Positions 46,370 through 56,282 of a DNA stretch of 64,000 nt are shown one piece after another. Under the pieces are notes generated by a model. It had not been told where the DNA came from, did not search any database, and saw only the letters and a list, made by a program, of their open reading frames with translations. This stretch comes from Hanleya hanleyi. Its lineage: Eukaryota; Mollusca; Polyplacophora; Lepidopleurida; Hanleyidae. The number at the start of each line of letters is the position of its first letter. Within the stretch, counting starts at the first letter, position 1. The stretch is taken from NCBI GenBank assembly GCA_036873755.1, contig JAVTVY010019004.1, positions 1-64,000 on the forward strand. Reading direction: 5' to 3'. A program made the translations under genes and the position numbers.

Positions 46370-46672
46370 GCTGTTCACAGCATCTGTGACGTCATCAGTA
46401 CGAGTAGTAGCGAAAGTGAGCATTTTGGGGCAGTGAAGGATGGTATTTGGTGTAGAGATGGACCATCCTTGGTCCGAATGCGTCATGGGAGGTGTCATGT
46501 TGTAGCTCTCGGGGTGTAGACCCCAATTTGAGGGATATCCACAGCATCTGTGACGTCATTGGTGACGTCATCAGTACGAGTAGTAGCGAAAGTGGGCATT
46601 TTTTAGCAGTGAAGGATGGTACTTGGTGTAGACATGGACCATCCGCGGTGCGAATGCGTCGTGTGAGGTGTC
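46370..46672 (+). repeat. E satellite units, left half of E2
   Basis: Almost two units with GTACGAGTAGTAGCGAAAGT and TGACGTCA sites. Confidence 0.85.
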
Positions 46673-46888
46673 ATCTTGTAGCAACGCCCACCAACGCCAT
46701 TCTTAATGCTTCAACGCCCTGGTGAAATAGCTCAGAAGCTCTGATATTCCATGGAATGCAGTGACGCCCGTCAACGCCCGTCGCTACACCTTAACACTCT
46801 AACATAACGCCATGATATAGACCGAAGAGAGAACAACAACAGCAACAACAACAACAAGGATGACACATGAGAGAACAACAACATATAG
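46673..46888. repeat. downstream module of copy 2
   Basis: Near-identical to 19677-19937, lacking about 25 bp after TTCCATGGAAT. Confidence 0.75.
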
Positions 46889-46894
46889 TTTATT
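46889..46894 (-). terminator. poly(A) signal, copy 2 in E2
   Basis: AATAAA on the minus strand in the conserved context GGGGAGAATAAACTATAT. Confidence 0.5.
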
Positions 46895-47103
46895 CTCCCC
46901 AATGTTACATCATACCCACGCTGGGGGAGCCGCGTCGGGTATATTTACAATTCAAGAAGATTCTTATCCAATCAGAGGCCACCATTTGCATCTGTCATAT
47001 TCGTTCCTGTCCATTAGATGTATTCTCGGCTACTCTTGTCCAATCAGAAGTCGCCATTTCAGAAAGTTCCATCTTCGGCCATGTTCGCTCTGAACCGTTT
47101 GTT

Positions 47104-47890
47104 CTAATCGTCATCGGGCAGGCCAGGATACCGTTGAGGAAACATATCCTCAGATAGTTGTTTGTGCATTCTGAGTATCAGTGCATGGGTGAATACTTTC
47201 ATCCGATGGGGGTGGTGGGTCAGTTTAACCACGAAGAATGTAACATTGGTGACCCTCTCCACTATCCACTTGGTGTTGGGACGCTGTTCATAGGCCCATT
47301 CCAAGGGATCCACAGTGTCCAGTTGGGCCAGCATCGTCTCTAGCGACGCCCGATTGGTAATGGTGAAAGGATGGTCGTACACTGGGTTGATGGCACTGGA
47401 ATAGAAATAGCACAATTCACGCGTCATCTTATGGCATAAGATGTACCCAAATGCTACATTTAATGTGAAGGACGTAGGTTGGTCATTGAAGATGGCTTCC
47501 ACGTAGCTGCGTAGACGGGCGAGGTCGGTCAGTCGGAAATTGTACAAGTCCAATATAGGGCGATGACGGTGGAAGCAGTGTCGGATCATGGACCAATGGC
47601 GTCGATACATCTCACTCACTGGATGATCTTCGGGTAAGAGATCGCTGGGAACATCCACCGCATCTTCCAGAAAATGTTCGTTGTCAGGCGTATGACTGGA
47701 AACAGTAATGCTATGGACCGGCTGGATATCTAGGCTCTTCTGAGCTGTGGGTATAGGCGGCTCTCCGTGATGGCATCACCAGTGGCATTCTCCTCCCCGG
47801 GTTCATCTTCAGTGGATCTGTCCCTCCTGGGTGCCTCTTAAGTGGGAAGTTGTCCCTCATACCGTGGTGACGGACCATGAATCAAACGCT
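47104..47890 (-). pseudogene. zinc-finger/polymerase-associated protein, copy lacking the fingers
   Basis: Homology starts abruptly at 47890 inside the third finger (RLIHGP), so fingers 1 and 2 and the promoter are missing. A TAA follows in the linker near 47838 (ACTTAAG where the intact copy has ACTAAAG), and a frame change occurs near 47760. The C-terminal domain is open from 47658 to 47104, with RRHWSMIRHCFHRHRPILDL, CYFYSSAINPVYDHPF and RPNTKWIVERVTNVTFF, ending in the same extended tail frame as the copy at 48695. It is nearly identical to that copy and lies head-to-head with it, so it is probably one arm of a recent palindromic duplication that lost its 5' part. Confidence 0.75.
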
Positions 47891-47892
47891 CC

Positions 47893-48180
47893 ACCGGTGG
47901 AAACCTTTACACCGCGCGCGCCGGGGTCAAAGGTCAGTTCCGGGGTCTGGGGTTTTTCCCCACAATGGCGGCTAATGGCGGCTAATCTGCGGACCGCGTC
48001 GAAAGACTACCGTAGGGATCCCAAGTCCCCGAGGTATGGAAAAATCCGGTGCTTATCGATTGGCTGATTGTTCGACCGCTGATTGGTTCTTTTTCTCGAC
48101 CGCTGATTGGTCCAAATGGAACTGCCCATCCTTCCCAGGTTAATCTAGAATCCTACCAAGCTCGTAATCACCGCCACATC
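47893..48180. promoter_or_regulatory. CCAAT-rich core of E2
   Basis: Inverse of 19166-19400. ATTGG motifs occur at 48059, 48081, 48104 in repeated GACCGCTGATTGG context. The stretch 47925-47945 (GGGGTCAAAGGTCAGTTCCGG) is shared with the palindrome at 22110. Confidence 0.5.
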
Positions 48181-48410
48181 ACGCATACACACATACACGC
48201 ATACACACACGCACACACATACACCAAGACGCATAGACGCACTCGCGTACACACACAAACATACACACTCAGGCGTATACACACAGACGCATAGACACAT
48301 ACACAGACATACACAGACACATACACACACGTAAACACACACACTCACCCAGATGCATACACACAGACGCAAACATGCACACACACACACACACACAATA
48401 TGACTGACTA
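48181..48410 (+). repeat. (CA)n-rich tract
   Basis: Degenerate CACACGCATACACAC, the inverse of the GT tracts of E1. Confidence 0.9.
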
Positions 48411-48641
48411 TTCACATGCAGGACATGAGAGCTTCTGGACCTGGGCCTGGTAGAAGTCGGGGATGGTGGAACATTCGTGAACATCCTAGGGTACAGGGTG
48501 CACCACAGGAGCGTGCACCTGTTTGACGTCCGCGCCTACATCCGGGTTCTTGTCGCTGACGTCCTCGCCTACATCCGGGTTCTTGTCGCTGACGTCCAAG
48601 TTGAACTGATTGTGCTAAAAATAGATCAACAGCTAGCTTGC
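48411..48641 (+). repeat. upstream module of copy 3
   Basis: Inverse of 21225-21459, with CACCACAGGAGCGTGCACC and tandem CTACATCCGGGTTCTTGTCG. Confidence 0.7.
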
Positions 48642-48669
48642 TATAAAAAGGAAACGGCCTGGCCGTTTC
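48642..48669 (+). promoter_or_regulatory. TATA box and 19-bp palindrome, copy 3
   Basis: TATAAAA at 48642-48648, then GAAACGGCCTGGCCGTTTC at 48651-48669 (perfect palindrome around T). The ATG is 53 bp after the TATA start. Confidence 0.65.
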
Positions 48670-48694
48670 ATCAGACACTCTGTCAACCACCAAG

Positions 48695-49681
48695 ATGTTC
48701 ACTTGTACTACGTGCTCGAAATCATTCACTCGCCGGCACGACTTGCGCCGCCATGAGGCTACCAAGCACGATGGAACCGCCCGGTATAGCTGTACGATAT
48801 GTAGGCCTACACTGTCGTTTCAGCGCCCAGATCATTTACAGCGCCATGAATGGTCAATTCATGGGCCACCCAAGCGCCCATGCGAAGAATGTGGTCAACT
48901 CTTCAAACGACCCAGTCAGTTAAAACGGCATGAGCGTTTGATTCATGGTCCGTCACCACGGCATGAGGGGCAACTTTCCACTAAAGAGGCACCCAGGAGA
49001 GACAGATCCACTGAAGATGAACCCGGGGAGGAGAATGCCACTGATGATGCGATCACGGAGAGCCCGTCTATACCCACAGCTCAGAAGAGCCTAGATATCC
49101 AGCCGGTCCCTAGCATTACTGTTTCCAGTCATACGCCTGACAACAACGAACATTTTCTGGAAGATGCGGTGGATGTTCCCAGCGATCTCTTACCCGAAGA
49201 TCTTCCAGTGAGTGAGATGTATCGACGCCATTGGTCCATGATCCGACACTGCTTCCACCGTCATCGCCCTATATTGGACTTGTACAATTTCCGACTGACC
49301 GACCTCGCCCGTCTACGCAGCTACGTGGAAGCCATCCTCAATGACCAACCTACGTCCTTCACATTAAATGTAGCATTTGGGTACATCTTATGCCATAAGA
49401 TGACGTGTGAATTGTGCTATTTCTATTCCAGTGCCATCAACCCAGTGTACGACCATCCTTTCACAATCACCAATCGGGCGTCGCTAGAGACGATGCTGGC
49501 CCAACTGGACACTGTGGATCCCTTGGAATGGGCCTATGAACAGCGTCCCAACACCAAGTGGATAGTGGAGAGGGTCACCAATGTTACGTTCTTCGTGGTT
49601 AAACTGACCCACCACCCCCATCGGATGAAAGTATTCACCCATGCACTGATAGATACTCAGAATGCGCAAACAACTATCTGA
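48695..49681 (+). CDS. three-C2H2 zinc-finger protein with polymerase-associated N-terminal-type domain (best copy)
   Basis: 328 residues, intronless, all three fingers intact: C4/C7/H20/H25, C33/C36/H51/H56 (two extra residues between the Cys and His pairs) and C63/C66/H79/H84. An acidic Ser/Pro/Thr linker spans about 88-165. The conserved domain follows: MYRRHWSMIRHCFHRHRPIL, RLRSYVEAILNDQPTSFTLN, FGYILCHKMT, FYSSAINPVYDHPFTITNR, RPNTKWIVERVTNVTFFVVK. At the end it reads HHPHRMK and runs 22 residues further than the E1 copy, because of one extra C in a CCCCC run. Expected to be nuclear and DNA-binding. The relation to the region ahead of family-B DNA polymerases is recalled, not verified. 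It has a TATA box, palindrome and AATAAA, so it could be expressed. Confidence 0.75.
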   Translation: MFTCTTCSKSFTRRHDLRRHEATKHDGTARYSCTICRPTLSFQRPDHLQRHEWSIHGPPKRPCEECGQLFKRPSQLKRHERLIHGPSPRHEGQLSTKEAPRRDRSTEDEPGEENATDDAITESPSIPTAQKSLDIQPVPSITVSSHTPDNNEHFLEDAVDVPSDLLPEDLPVSEMYRRHWSMIRHCFHRHRPILDLYNFRLTDLARLRSYVEAILNDQPTSFTLNVAFGYILCHKMTCELCYFYSSAINPVYDHPFTITNRASLETMLAQLDTVDPLEWAYEQRPNTKWIVERVTNVTFFVVKLTHHPHRMKVFTHALIDTQNAQTTI

Positions 49682-49936
49682 GGATATGTTTCCTCAACGG
49701 TATCCTGGCCTGCCCGATGACGATTAGAACAAACGGTTCAGAGCGAACATGGCCGAAGATGGAACTTTCTGAAATGGCGACTTCTGATTGGACAAGAGTA
49801 GCCGAGCATACATCTAACGGACAGGAACGAATATGACAGATGCAAATGGTGGCCTCTGATTGGACAAGAATCTTCTTGAATTGTAAATATACCCGACGCG
49901 GCTCCCCCAGCGTGGGTATGATGTAACATTGGGGAG

Positions 49937-49942
49937 AATAAA
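49937..49942 (+). terminator. poly(A) signal, copy 3
   Basis: AATAAA 256 bp after the stop codon. Confidence 0.6.
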
Positions 49943-50200
49943 CTATATGAAAAAAACTTCTTGTTGTTGTTCTCTCATGTGTCATCCTTGTTGTTGTTGC
50001 TGTTGTTGTTCTCTCTCCGGTCTATATCATGGCGTTATGTTAGAGTGTTAAGGTGTATCGACGGGCGTTGACGGGCGTCACTGCATTTCGAAGAATTAGT
50101 GACAATTTCATGGAATATCTAGAAAATCAGAGCTTCTGAGCTATTTCACCAGAGCGTTGAAGCATTAAGCTTGGCTTTGGCGGTCGTTGCTACAAGATGA
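49943..50200. repeat. downstream module of copy 3
   Basis: Inverse of 19677-19937, including a GTTGTTGTT run. Confidence 0.75.
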
Positions 50201-53075
50201 CACCTCATACGACGCATTCGAACCAAGGATGGTCCCTCTCTACACCAAATACCTTCCTTCACTGCTAAAAAATGCCCACTTTGGCTACTACTCGTACTGA
50301 TGACGTCACCAATGACGTCACAGATGCTGTGGATATCCCTCAAATCGGGGTCTATATCCCGAGAGCTACAACATGACACCTCCCATGACGCATTCGCACC
50401 GCGGATGGTCCATCTCTACACCAAATACCTTCCTTCACTACCCCAAAATGCTCACTTTCGCTACTACTCCTACTGATGACGTTATCAATGACGTCACAGA
50501 TGCTGTGGACAGCCCTCAAATCGAGGTCTGCACGCCGAGAACTACAAGATGACACCCCACACGACGCATTCGGACTGAGGATGGCCCCTCTCTACCCCAA
50601 ATACCTTCCTTTACTGCCCCAAAATGCTCACTTTCGCTACTACTCGTACTGATGACGTTACCGATGGCGTCACAGATGACGCGAACAGCCTACACCCCGA
50701 GAGCTACAAATGACACCTCCCAGGACGCATTCGGACCAAGGATGGTCCATCTCTACCCCAAATACCTTCTTGTACTGCCCTAAAATGCCCACTTTACTTC
50801 CTACTCGTCCTGATGACGTCACCGATGACGTCACCGATGACGTGGGCAGCCCTCAAATCGGGGTCTACACCCCGAGAGCTACAAGATGACACCTTCCAGG
50901 ACGCATTCGAACCGTGAATAGCCCATCTCGACCCCAAATACCTTCATGTACTGCCCCAAAATGGCCACTTTACTTACTACAACCAACTGCACATGCGCAG
51001 ATTGACGCGACTTGCACTTAAAAACACACCATTCTGACTAACCCACACAAGCTTCACCTTGACACCTTCCACGACCCATTCGGACCCATAGCGGTCCATC
51101 TCTACCCCAAACACACCGACATACCCCCTCAAAATGCCTGCTTTCTATACAACGGCCAGACTGCGCATGCGCAGAGTATTGACAACGTACGAACCATTAG
51201 TGTAGTCGGATGCTCCTGCATGAGAGCTTCAAAATAAGACATCATACGACACCATTGGACCACCAGGAACTCACCTAGACTCCAACACGTCCACCCCGTA
51301 TGGGCCTATACTCCCATAGCCATGCAGTATAGGCCTATGGGCCTACCCAGGCCTCGGTGAACTTTTTTCAAAAATTTCAACGTTTCGTGCCGGGACACTT
51401 CCTATCATGTTTGTCTTAACGAGACTAAGAAAACAAATCCAAACAACCATACCGCAAATGTATAGAAGTAGGTTTCCCAGTGGGACAAACATTGGACCTA
51501 TACCCCCAGTATGGGACTATATGGGTCTATATGGGCTATAGACAGACCTCGAACTTTTTCCAAAAATTTCACCGTTTCGTGCCGGCACACTTCCTATCAT
51601 GTTTGTTTTGACGAGACTAAGAAAACAAATCCAAACAACCATACCGCAAATGTATAGAAGTAGGTTTCCCAGTGGGACAAAGATTGGTCCTATACCCCAG
51701 TATGGGACTATATGGGTCTATATGGGGCTATATGGTATTTTTTCAAAACTTTAACCGTTTCGTGCCGGGACACTTCCTATCATGTTTATCTTGACGAGAC
51801 TAAGAAAACAAATCCAAACAACCATACCGCAAATGTCTAGAAGTAGGTTTCCCAGTGGGACAAACATTGGTCCTATACCCCTAGTATGGGACTATATGGG
51901 TCTCCCTGAACTTTTTCCAAAAATTTCAACGATTCGCTCCGCGACACTTCCTATCATATTTGCCTTGACGAGACTAAGAAAACGACCTATACCGCAAATG
52001 TCGAGAAGTAGGTTTCCCAGGATGGTCCTATACCCTCCCGTAATTTTTTACATACACCCACCCTGGAACTAGGGGGAGATAACTCTATTGATAGGCAAGC
52101 CCCGTTAAGCCCGGCGACCTATATACCCCCCATACCCCATATAGGCATTTTCTCGGATTTTTCGATGAAGTCCGTGTTCCGCTTTTTTTTTCTGGAGAAA
52201 GTTTTACATGCACCCACCCATGACTGGATGCCCTTTCACATAGGCTTCACATTGATACCTCATACAACTCGGTCGGCCCATTAGGGGCTCCCCTAGCTCC
52301 TAAAATGTCTATTTCCATACCCTTTTCCCACAATTCCCTATCTGCGCATGCGTAGAATGGTGACAACGCTCGAGCCACTAGTCCAGTCATACGCCCCCTC
52401 ACATAGGCTTCACATGGATACCTCATACGACTCCATCGGCCCATTAGGGACTCCCCTAGATCCCAGAACGTCTATTTCCATACCCTTTTCCCACAATTCC
52501 CTGTCTGCGCATGCGCAGAATGGTGACAACGCCCGAGTCGCTAGTCCAGTCAGATGCCCCTTCACGAATGCTTCACATTGATACCTCATATGACCACATT
52601 GGCCCATTTGTGGCTCCCCTAGCTCCAAAACGTCTATTTTCATACCCTTTGGCCACCGCGCATGCGCAGAATGCCGATATTTCAACCCCACATCCAGCCC
52701 ATCAGATGCCCCTTCACAAATGCTTCGCTTTGATACCTCACTCGACCCCATTGGACCATTAGTGGCTCCCCTAGCTCCAAAACGGCTATTCATACCCTTT
52801 GACCACCGCGCATGCGTAGAATGCCGATATTTCAACCCCACACCCAGTCCATCAGATGCCCCTTCACGAATGCTTCACTTTGATACCTCACTTGACCCCA
52901 TTGGACCATTAGTGGCTCCCCTAGCTCCAACACGTGTATTTTCATACCCTTTTGCCACCGCGCATGCGCAGAATGCCGATATTTCAACCCCACACCCAGC
53001 CCATCAGATGCCCCTTCACGAATGCTTCACTTTGATACCTCACTCGACCCAATCGGTCCACTAGGGACCCACCTA
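50201..53075 (-). repeat. right satellite arm of E2 (E, D, C, B, A', A)
   Basis: 50201-50930: E units with TGACGTCA pairs (50300, 50817). 50930-51200: D, with ACATGCGCAG near 50992 and CTGCGCATGCGCAG near 51163. 51200-51350: C. 51350-52030: B units, all of the GTGCCGGGAC/TTTGTCTTGACG variant except the last. 52030-52230: A'. 52230-53075: A units with GCGCATGCGCAGAATG palindromes. Confidence 0.85.
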
Positions 53076-53180
53076 GGTCACAAAACGTCTATTTAGGTAT
53101 TCCCCGTATAGGCCAGTGGGCCAGTATGGGCCATATAGTAGACATATATATGCTATTTTCAACGTTGGTTTGTATCATAT

Positions 53181-53252
53181 GACTCGTGGCCTAATGGATA
53201 ACGTGTCTGCCTCTAGATAAAGCGACCCGGGTTCAATTCCCAGTAGGACCCT
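53181..53252 (+). tRNA. tRNA-derived sequence (pseudogene or SINE head)
   Basis: GTGGCCTAATGGATAACG (A box) and GGGTTCAATTCCCAG (perfect B box and T arm) are present. The anticodon stem around CTGCCTCTAGATAAAG does not pair well and the acceptor stem is poor. The wording is closest to arginine tRNAs. Probably not a functional tRNA. Confidence 0.45.
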
Positions 53253-53580
53253 TTACCTTCTGCCACTGTATGAAGAAACCGAGGGTTCCCCACTTGTCAT
53301 TTAACATGGGCAAATAGATGGGGATATTGTCGGGGACCCTGTACAGGCCATTGATGCTTCGGAAGGGCAGATAAAGGCTATCTATTGTCCCGGAGAGGGC
53401 CGGACATTGCCGGAGATGACACCGGACGTGCCGCCATCTTGAACCAGAAGGCAGACGCCGCCATCTTGGATATGTCCCATAATGCACCGGGTCAAAATAC
53501 TCGCTTCTGATTGGCTGAGAGCTCTGTGACGTCATCGATGACGTCATCTCATTTGCATAAAAGAGGGGGAATCGGTCTTT
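53253..53580. other. right terminal segment of E2
   Basis: Contains TGACGTCATCGATGACGTCA near 53527 and the inverse of the E2 left end (53490-53516). No coding. Confidence 0.45.
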
Positions 53581-54852
53581 TATATACTACTGTCCATACT
53601 CACTCTATATGCAAGTTCATATCGTGTGGCCATTACAAATAGCTGCCGCTTAACCCATGTACATGTATCAATGTGCAGTGCAAGAATAAATATCTCAAAA
53701 ATACAATGAAGTCTAACAAAATATAACACTAATATGTGCATAAACTGGCCAGGATCAAAGTGGGCCAGCTCTGTGGTTGATTATTGGGTGGCGATAGACT
53801 ACATATTTCATCAATACGTGGTACTCTTTAGAACGCAAATTCAACATGAACGACGATTTCAACCAATCAAAAAGTAGAAATTTTCATTTCTATTTCCTGA
53901 AGAAAGATCTAAAGTAAGTCTTCTATCATTTTCACGACGTCGCGGTTTCTATTTGTGAGCCAAACAGAGTCATACAGATAGAGATACCCCTGGTTTTAGC
54001 GAGGATGGTCTTCTATGAGCCCACCCACCTGCTCAATGATTGGTTGAAAAGCCGTTGAGATTAAAAGCGTACCTGAGATACAACATATATCACGAATCGT
54101 TAGATTCTTGGTATGTGCTTTAGAATAGGTTTACCAGAAGACTATTCTGTGAAGTCATGTGACGCAGTCAGTGTGTCGGCACCTCTTCCCACTTCCCTTA
54201 TATGTGTTGTAATCTCATGCTGCCTGAAATAGATCTAATCAAGCACGTGCTCTGCAGACAAAACAAGGTTACATTGTGTAACAAACTCAGACATTGGAGA
54301 ATCACAGACTTTTAATAATGCAATAAATTCACAAGTTCTGTTGTAAATCAACGCATGAAGTTTCAAATAAATTACAGATAACAACGAAGTAAGATGCAAT
54401 ATGAATTATCATTTATGATTACAGTTTGAATTAATAGCGCTATATTGAGCACTGTAATACGAAGAAATATCACCAGACCAATTACTAAAATCGATATACT
54501 GAATTATAACAGTTACACAAAAGATAATCCCATTTTAGTTTGCCAATAAATATTTTCGAAACTAGAGCATTGGGAAGAATTAGCAAATTAGCAATAACTT
54601 CAATTGTAGAATGCAATACAATTACATGTATCTGGAGATGCTTATAAAATAAACGCGTATAGTGCATGGCTAAATATATTTACGGAAATCAAGTGTGAAA
54701 TGTTCGCATGGAATTCGATTTTAACTTTGAAATAAAAATATTGAACCTACCGGTTTGAATAATTCCAGTCCTGATGAAAGTAAAGTTTCTTCCAGCGGCA
54801 AATCATGTCCTATGCACTTTCACTATTATGATGTCAGTAAATTGTCGGTGAT
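53581..54852. other. AT-rich noncoding
   Basis: Lies 3' of the Crypton-type gene. No other coding signal. Confidence 0.45.
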
Positions 54853-56019
54853 TTAAACTTCAATTTTAATTTGTTTGCCATTTTTTACAATAACAATACA
54901 GTTGATGTTGTCAGGTAGTTCCAGTGAAATCGTAGATGGAGTTACTGGTATTTGATTTTCCAAGTCTTCCTTTTTCACGTCGCCAGAAGACTGAGAAACA
55001 CATACTGATTTCGATAACTGGCCAGAAGATGGAGGCGCCACGGCGTTGCTGATGTCTCGTAGTTTTTCGGGCAGTTCTCTTTTATAAATATTCACGGCAG
55101 AACTGCGATGAAAAGTTCGACTGCATACAGCTTTGTCGTCGAAACCCTGGTTGTAGAAATTTGTAGCACACGTAACCGTCCCGCTATGATTGGTAATTTT
55201 CCGACCGGTGGTATCGATCCCAGCCTCTTTAAAGAACTTTAGGTACATCTTCTCGGCATCTTTTTGACTAATTGTGCCGGCACTGAAACGGGGATGAATA
55301 TGTTTTGTTGACGGAGGCAGTGGTTTGCGATATAATTCCCCTTTGGATGGAATAAGAGACAGGTATTTGTCGTATAACTTTACCAGACACCGTGGATTGT
55401 CTTTCTGTTCGTAGTGTTTAACTTCCTTTGGGGTTAATTTCCGTTGATTTAATCCGCCTTGTAGGGTTTTCGATGCGTTTTCACGGTACTGGATGTATTT
55501 TAAGCCAGAAGAAGGATCAGTCCGGATCTGGAACATCTCCGCCATGCACGTGTTATGCTCGGTTAAAGAGCGAAATCCAAAGGCCGCACCGTTGTAGAAA
55601 AACACAGCATTCGATAAACCTTCGGCAATATCAAGCGAAAATATACCCTTGTCCCAGAACTGAATTTCTTCATCTTTGGTAACTGGATCGGCATGCTGAA
55701 CGTGTATACCGACCCCTTGTTTAGTTAGCGGTTTCATTCTCTCACCTAAGGCCTTTCTGCATTTTGCGAATGTTGGGTCGTCCTTTTTGAAAATGTTAAT
55801 ATGGGCCAAACTGCATTCATCTCGTAGATACCTCTGTATACCGCTCACAATCTGCATCAAGGTATTCGGAGGATACGGCTTCCCGTGTTTCCGCCTTGTT
55901 TCCTGCACGAAGAAAGCCAACCAGTAATCCATGACTGCTGGGTCCAATGTAGCAATGTCGGCCGGAATAGGATAATTTGGATCTAGCATTGTCTCTGGAT
56001 GATGATTTCTCCAGAATAC
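54853..56019 (-). pseudogene. Crypton/DUF3504-type tyrosine recombinase, C-terminal part
   Basis: 389 codons to the stop at 54853, cut off at 56019 by an LTR element. The frame from the internal Met at 55989 (residue numbering from it) shows the DUF3504 pattern: VFFYNGAAFGFRSLTEHN with the first catalytic Arg at R140, NHSG with H268, RTFHRS with H294 and NIYKR with the nucleophile-type Tyr at Y302. The second Arg (four after H268 in the usual HxxR arrangement) is Thr271, and the usual GH is FH. A low-complexity tail follows. Such proteins cut and rejoin DNA in Crypton transposons, and related ones are domesticated in animals (for example the ZMYM2 and QRICH1 relatives). The N-terminal part is at 58185-58460. 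Either a dead transposase or a diverged domesticated gene. Confidence 0.8.
56015..56019. repeat. target-site duplication of the inserted LTR element (left)
   Basis: AATAC, matched at 58180-58184. Confidence 0.8.
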
Positions 56020-56192
56020 TATTGTGATGTCTGATATTCAGTAGTTTGAATATAATATGATAATTACCTGCTATATTGTTATATGTTTGTATCGTTACTT
56101 GCCCGTACAGTAAAGTTCGTATTGGAGTTAATCATATAGGCGACTTGTGTTTCATTTCATCAACGTACGACCCCGAGGAAACGCATCCCTAT
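56020..56192 (+). repeat. 5' LTR, internally deleted
   Basis: 173 bp. Compared with the 3' LTR it lacks 344 bp between two ATTGTTATATG direct repeats and has a 6-bp indel. Confidence 0.85.
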
Positions 56193-56282
56193 ATTTGGTG
56201 GAGAAGAGAGGCCTGTTACATATACTTTGTAACAGTCGATCCATAACGGTACATAGCTCTACCTTGCTACCCCAAATTCAAC

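Larger units (their letters stand above)
43120..53580. mobile_element. giant palindromic element E2 with mirrored satellite arms
   Basis: Relative of E1. It begins CAACTTGACCTCAAAAATTT at 43120. The right end is set by CAATCAGAAGCGAGTATTTTG near 43170, which is matched in inverse at 53490-53516. The arms run A, A', B, C, D inward from 43.2 to 45.05 kb and, inverted, from 53.06 back to 50.93 kb. E units lie at 46.37-46.67 and 50.2-50.93 kb. Inside are three copies of the zinc-finger gene, two of them head-to-head about 48.3 kb, so the centre is also palindromic. No transposase found. The right boundary is approximate. Confidence 0.65.

Noticed and set aside
53181..53252. Functional tRNA-Arg gene
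   Set aside because: A and B boxes are good but the anticodon and acceptor stems do not pair.
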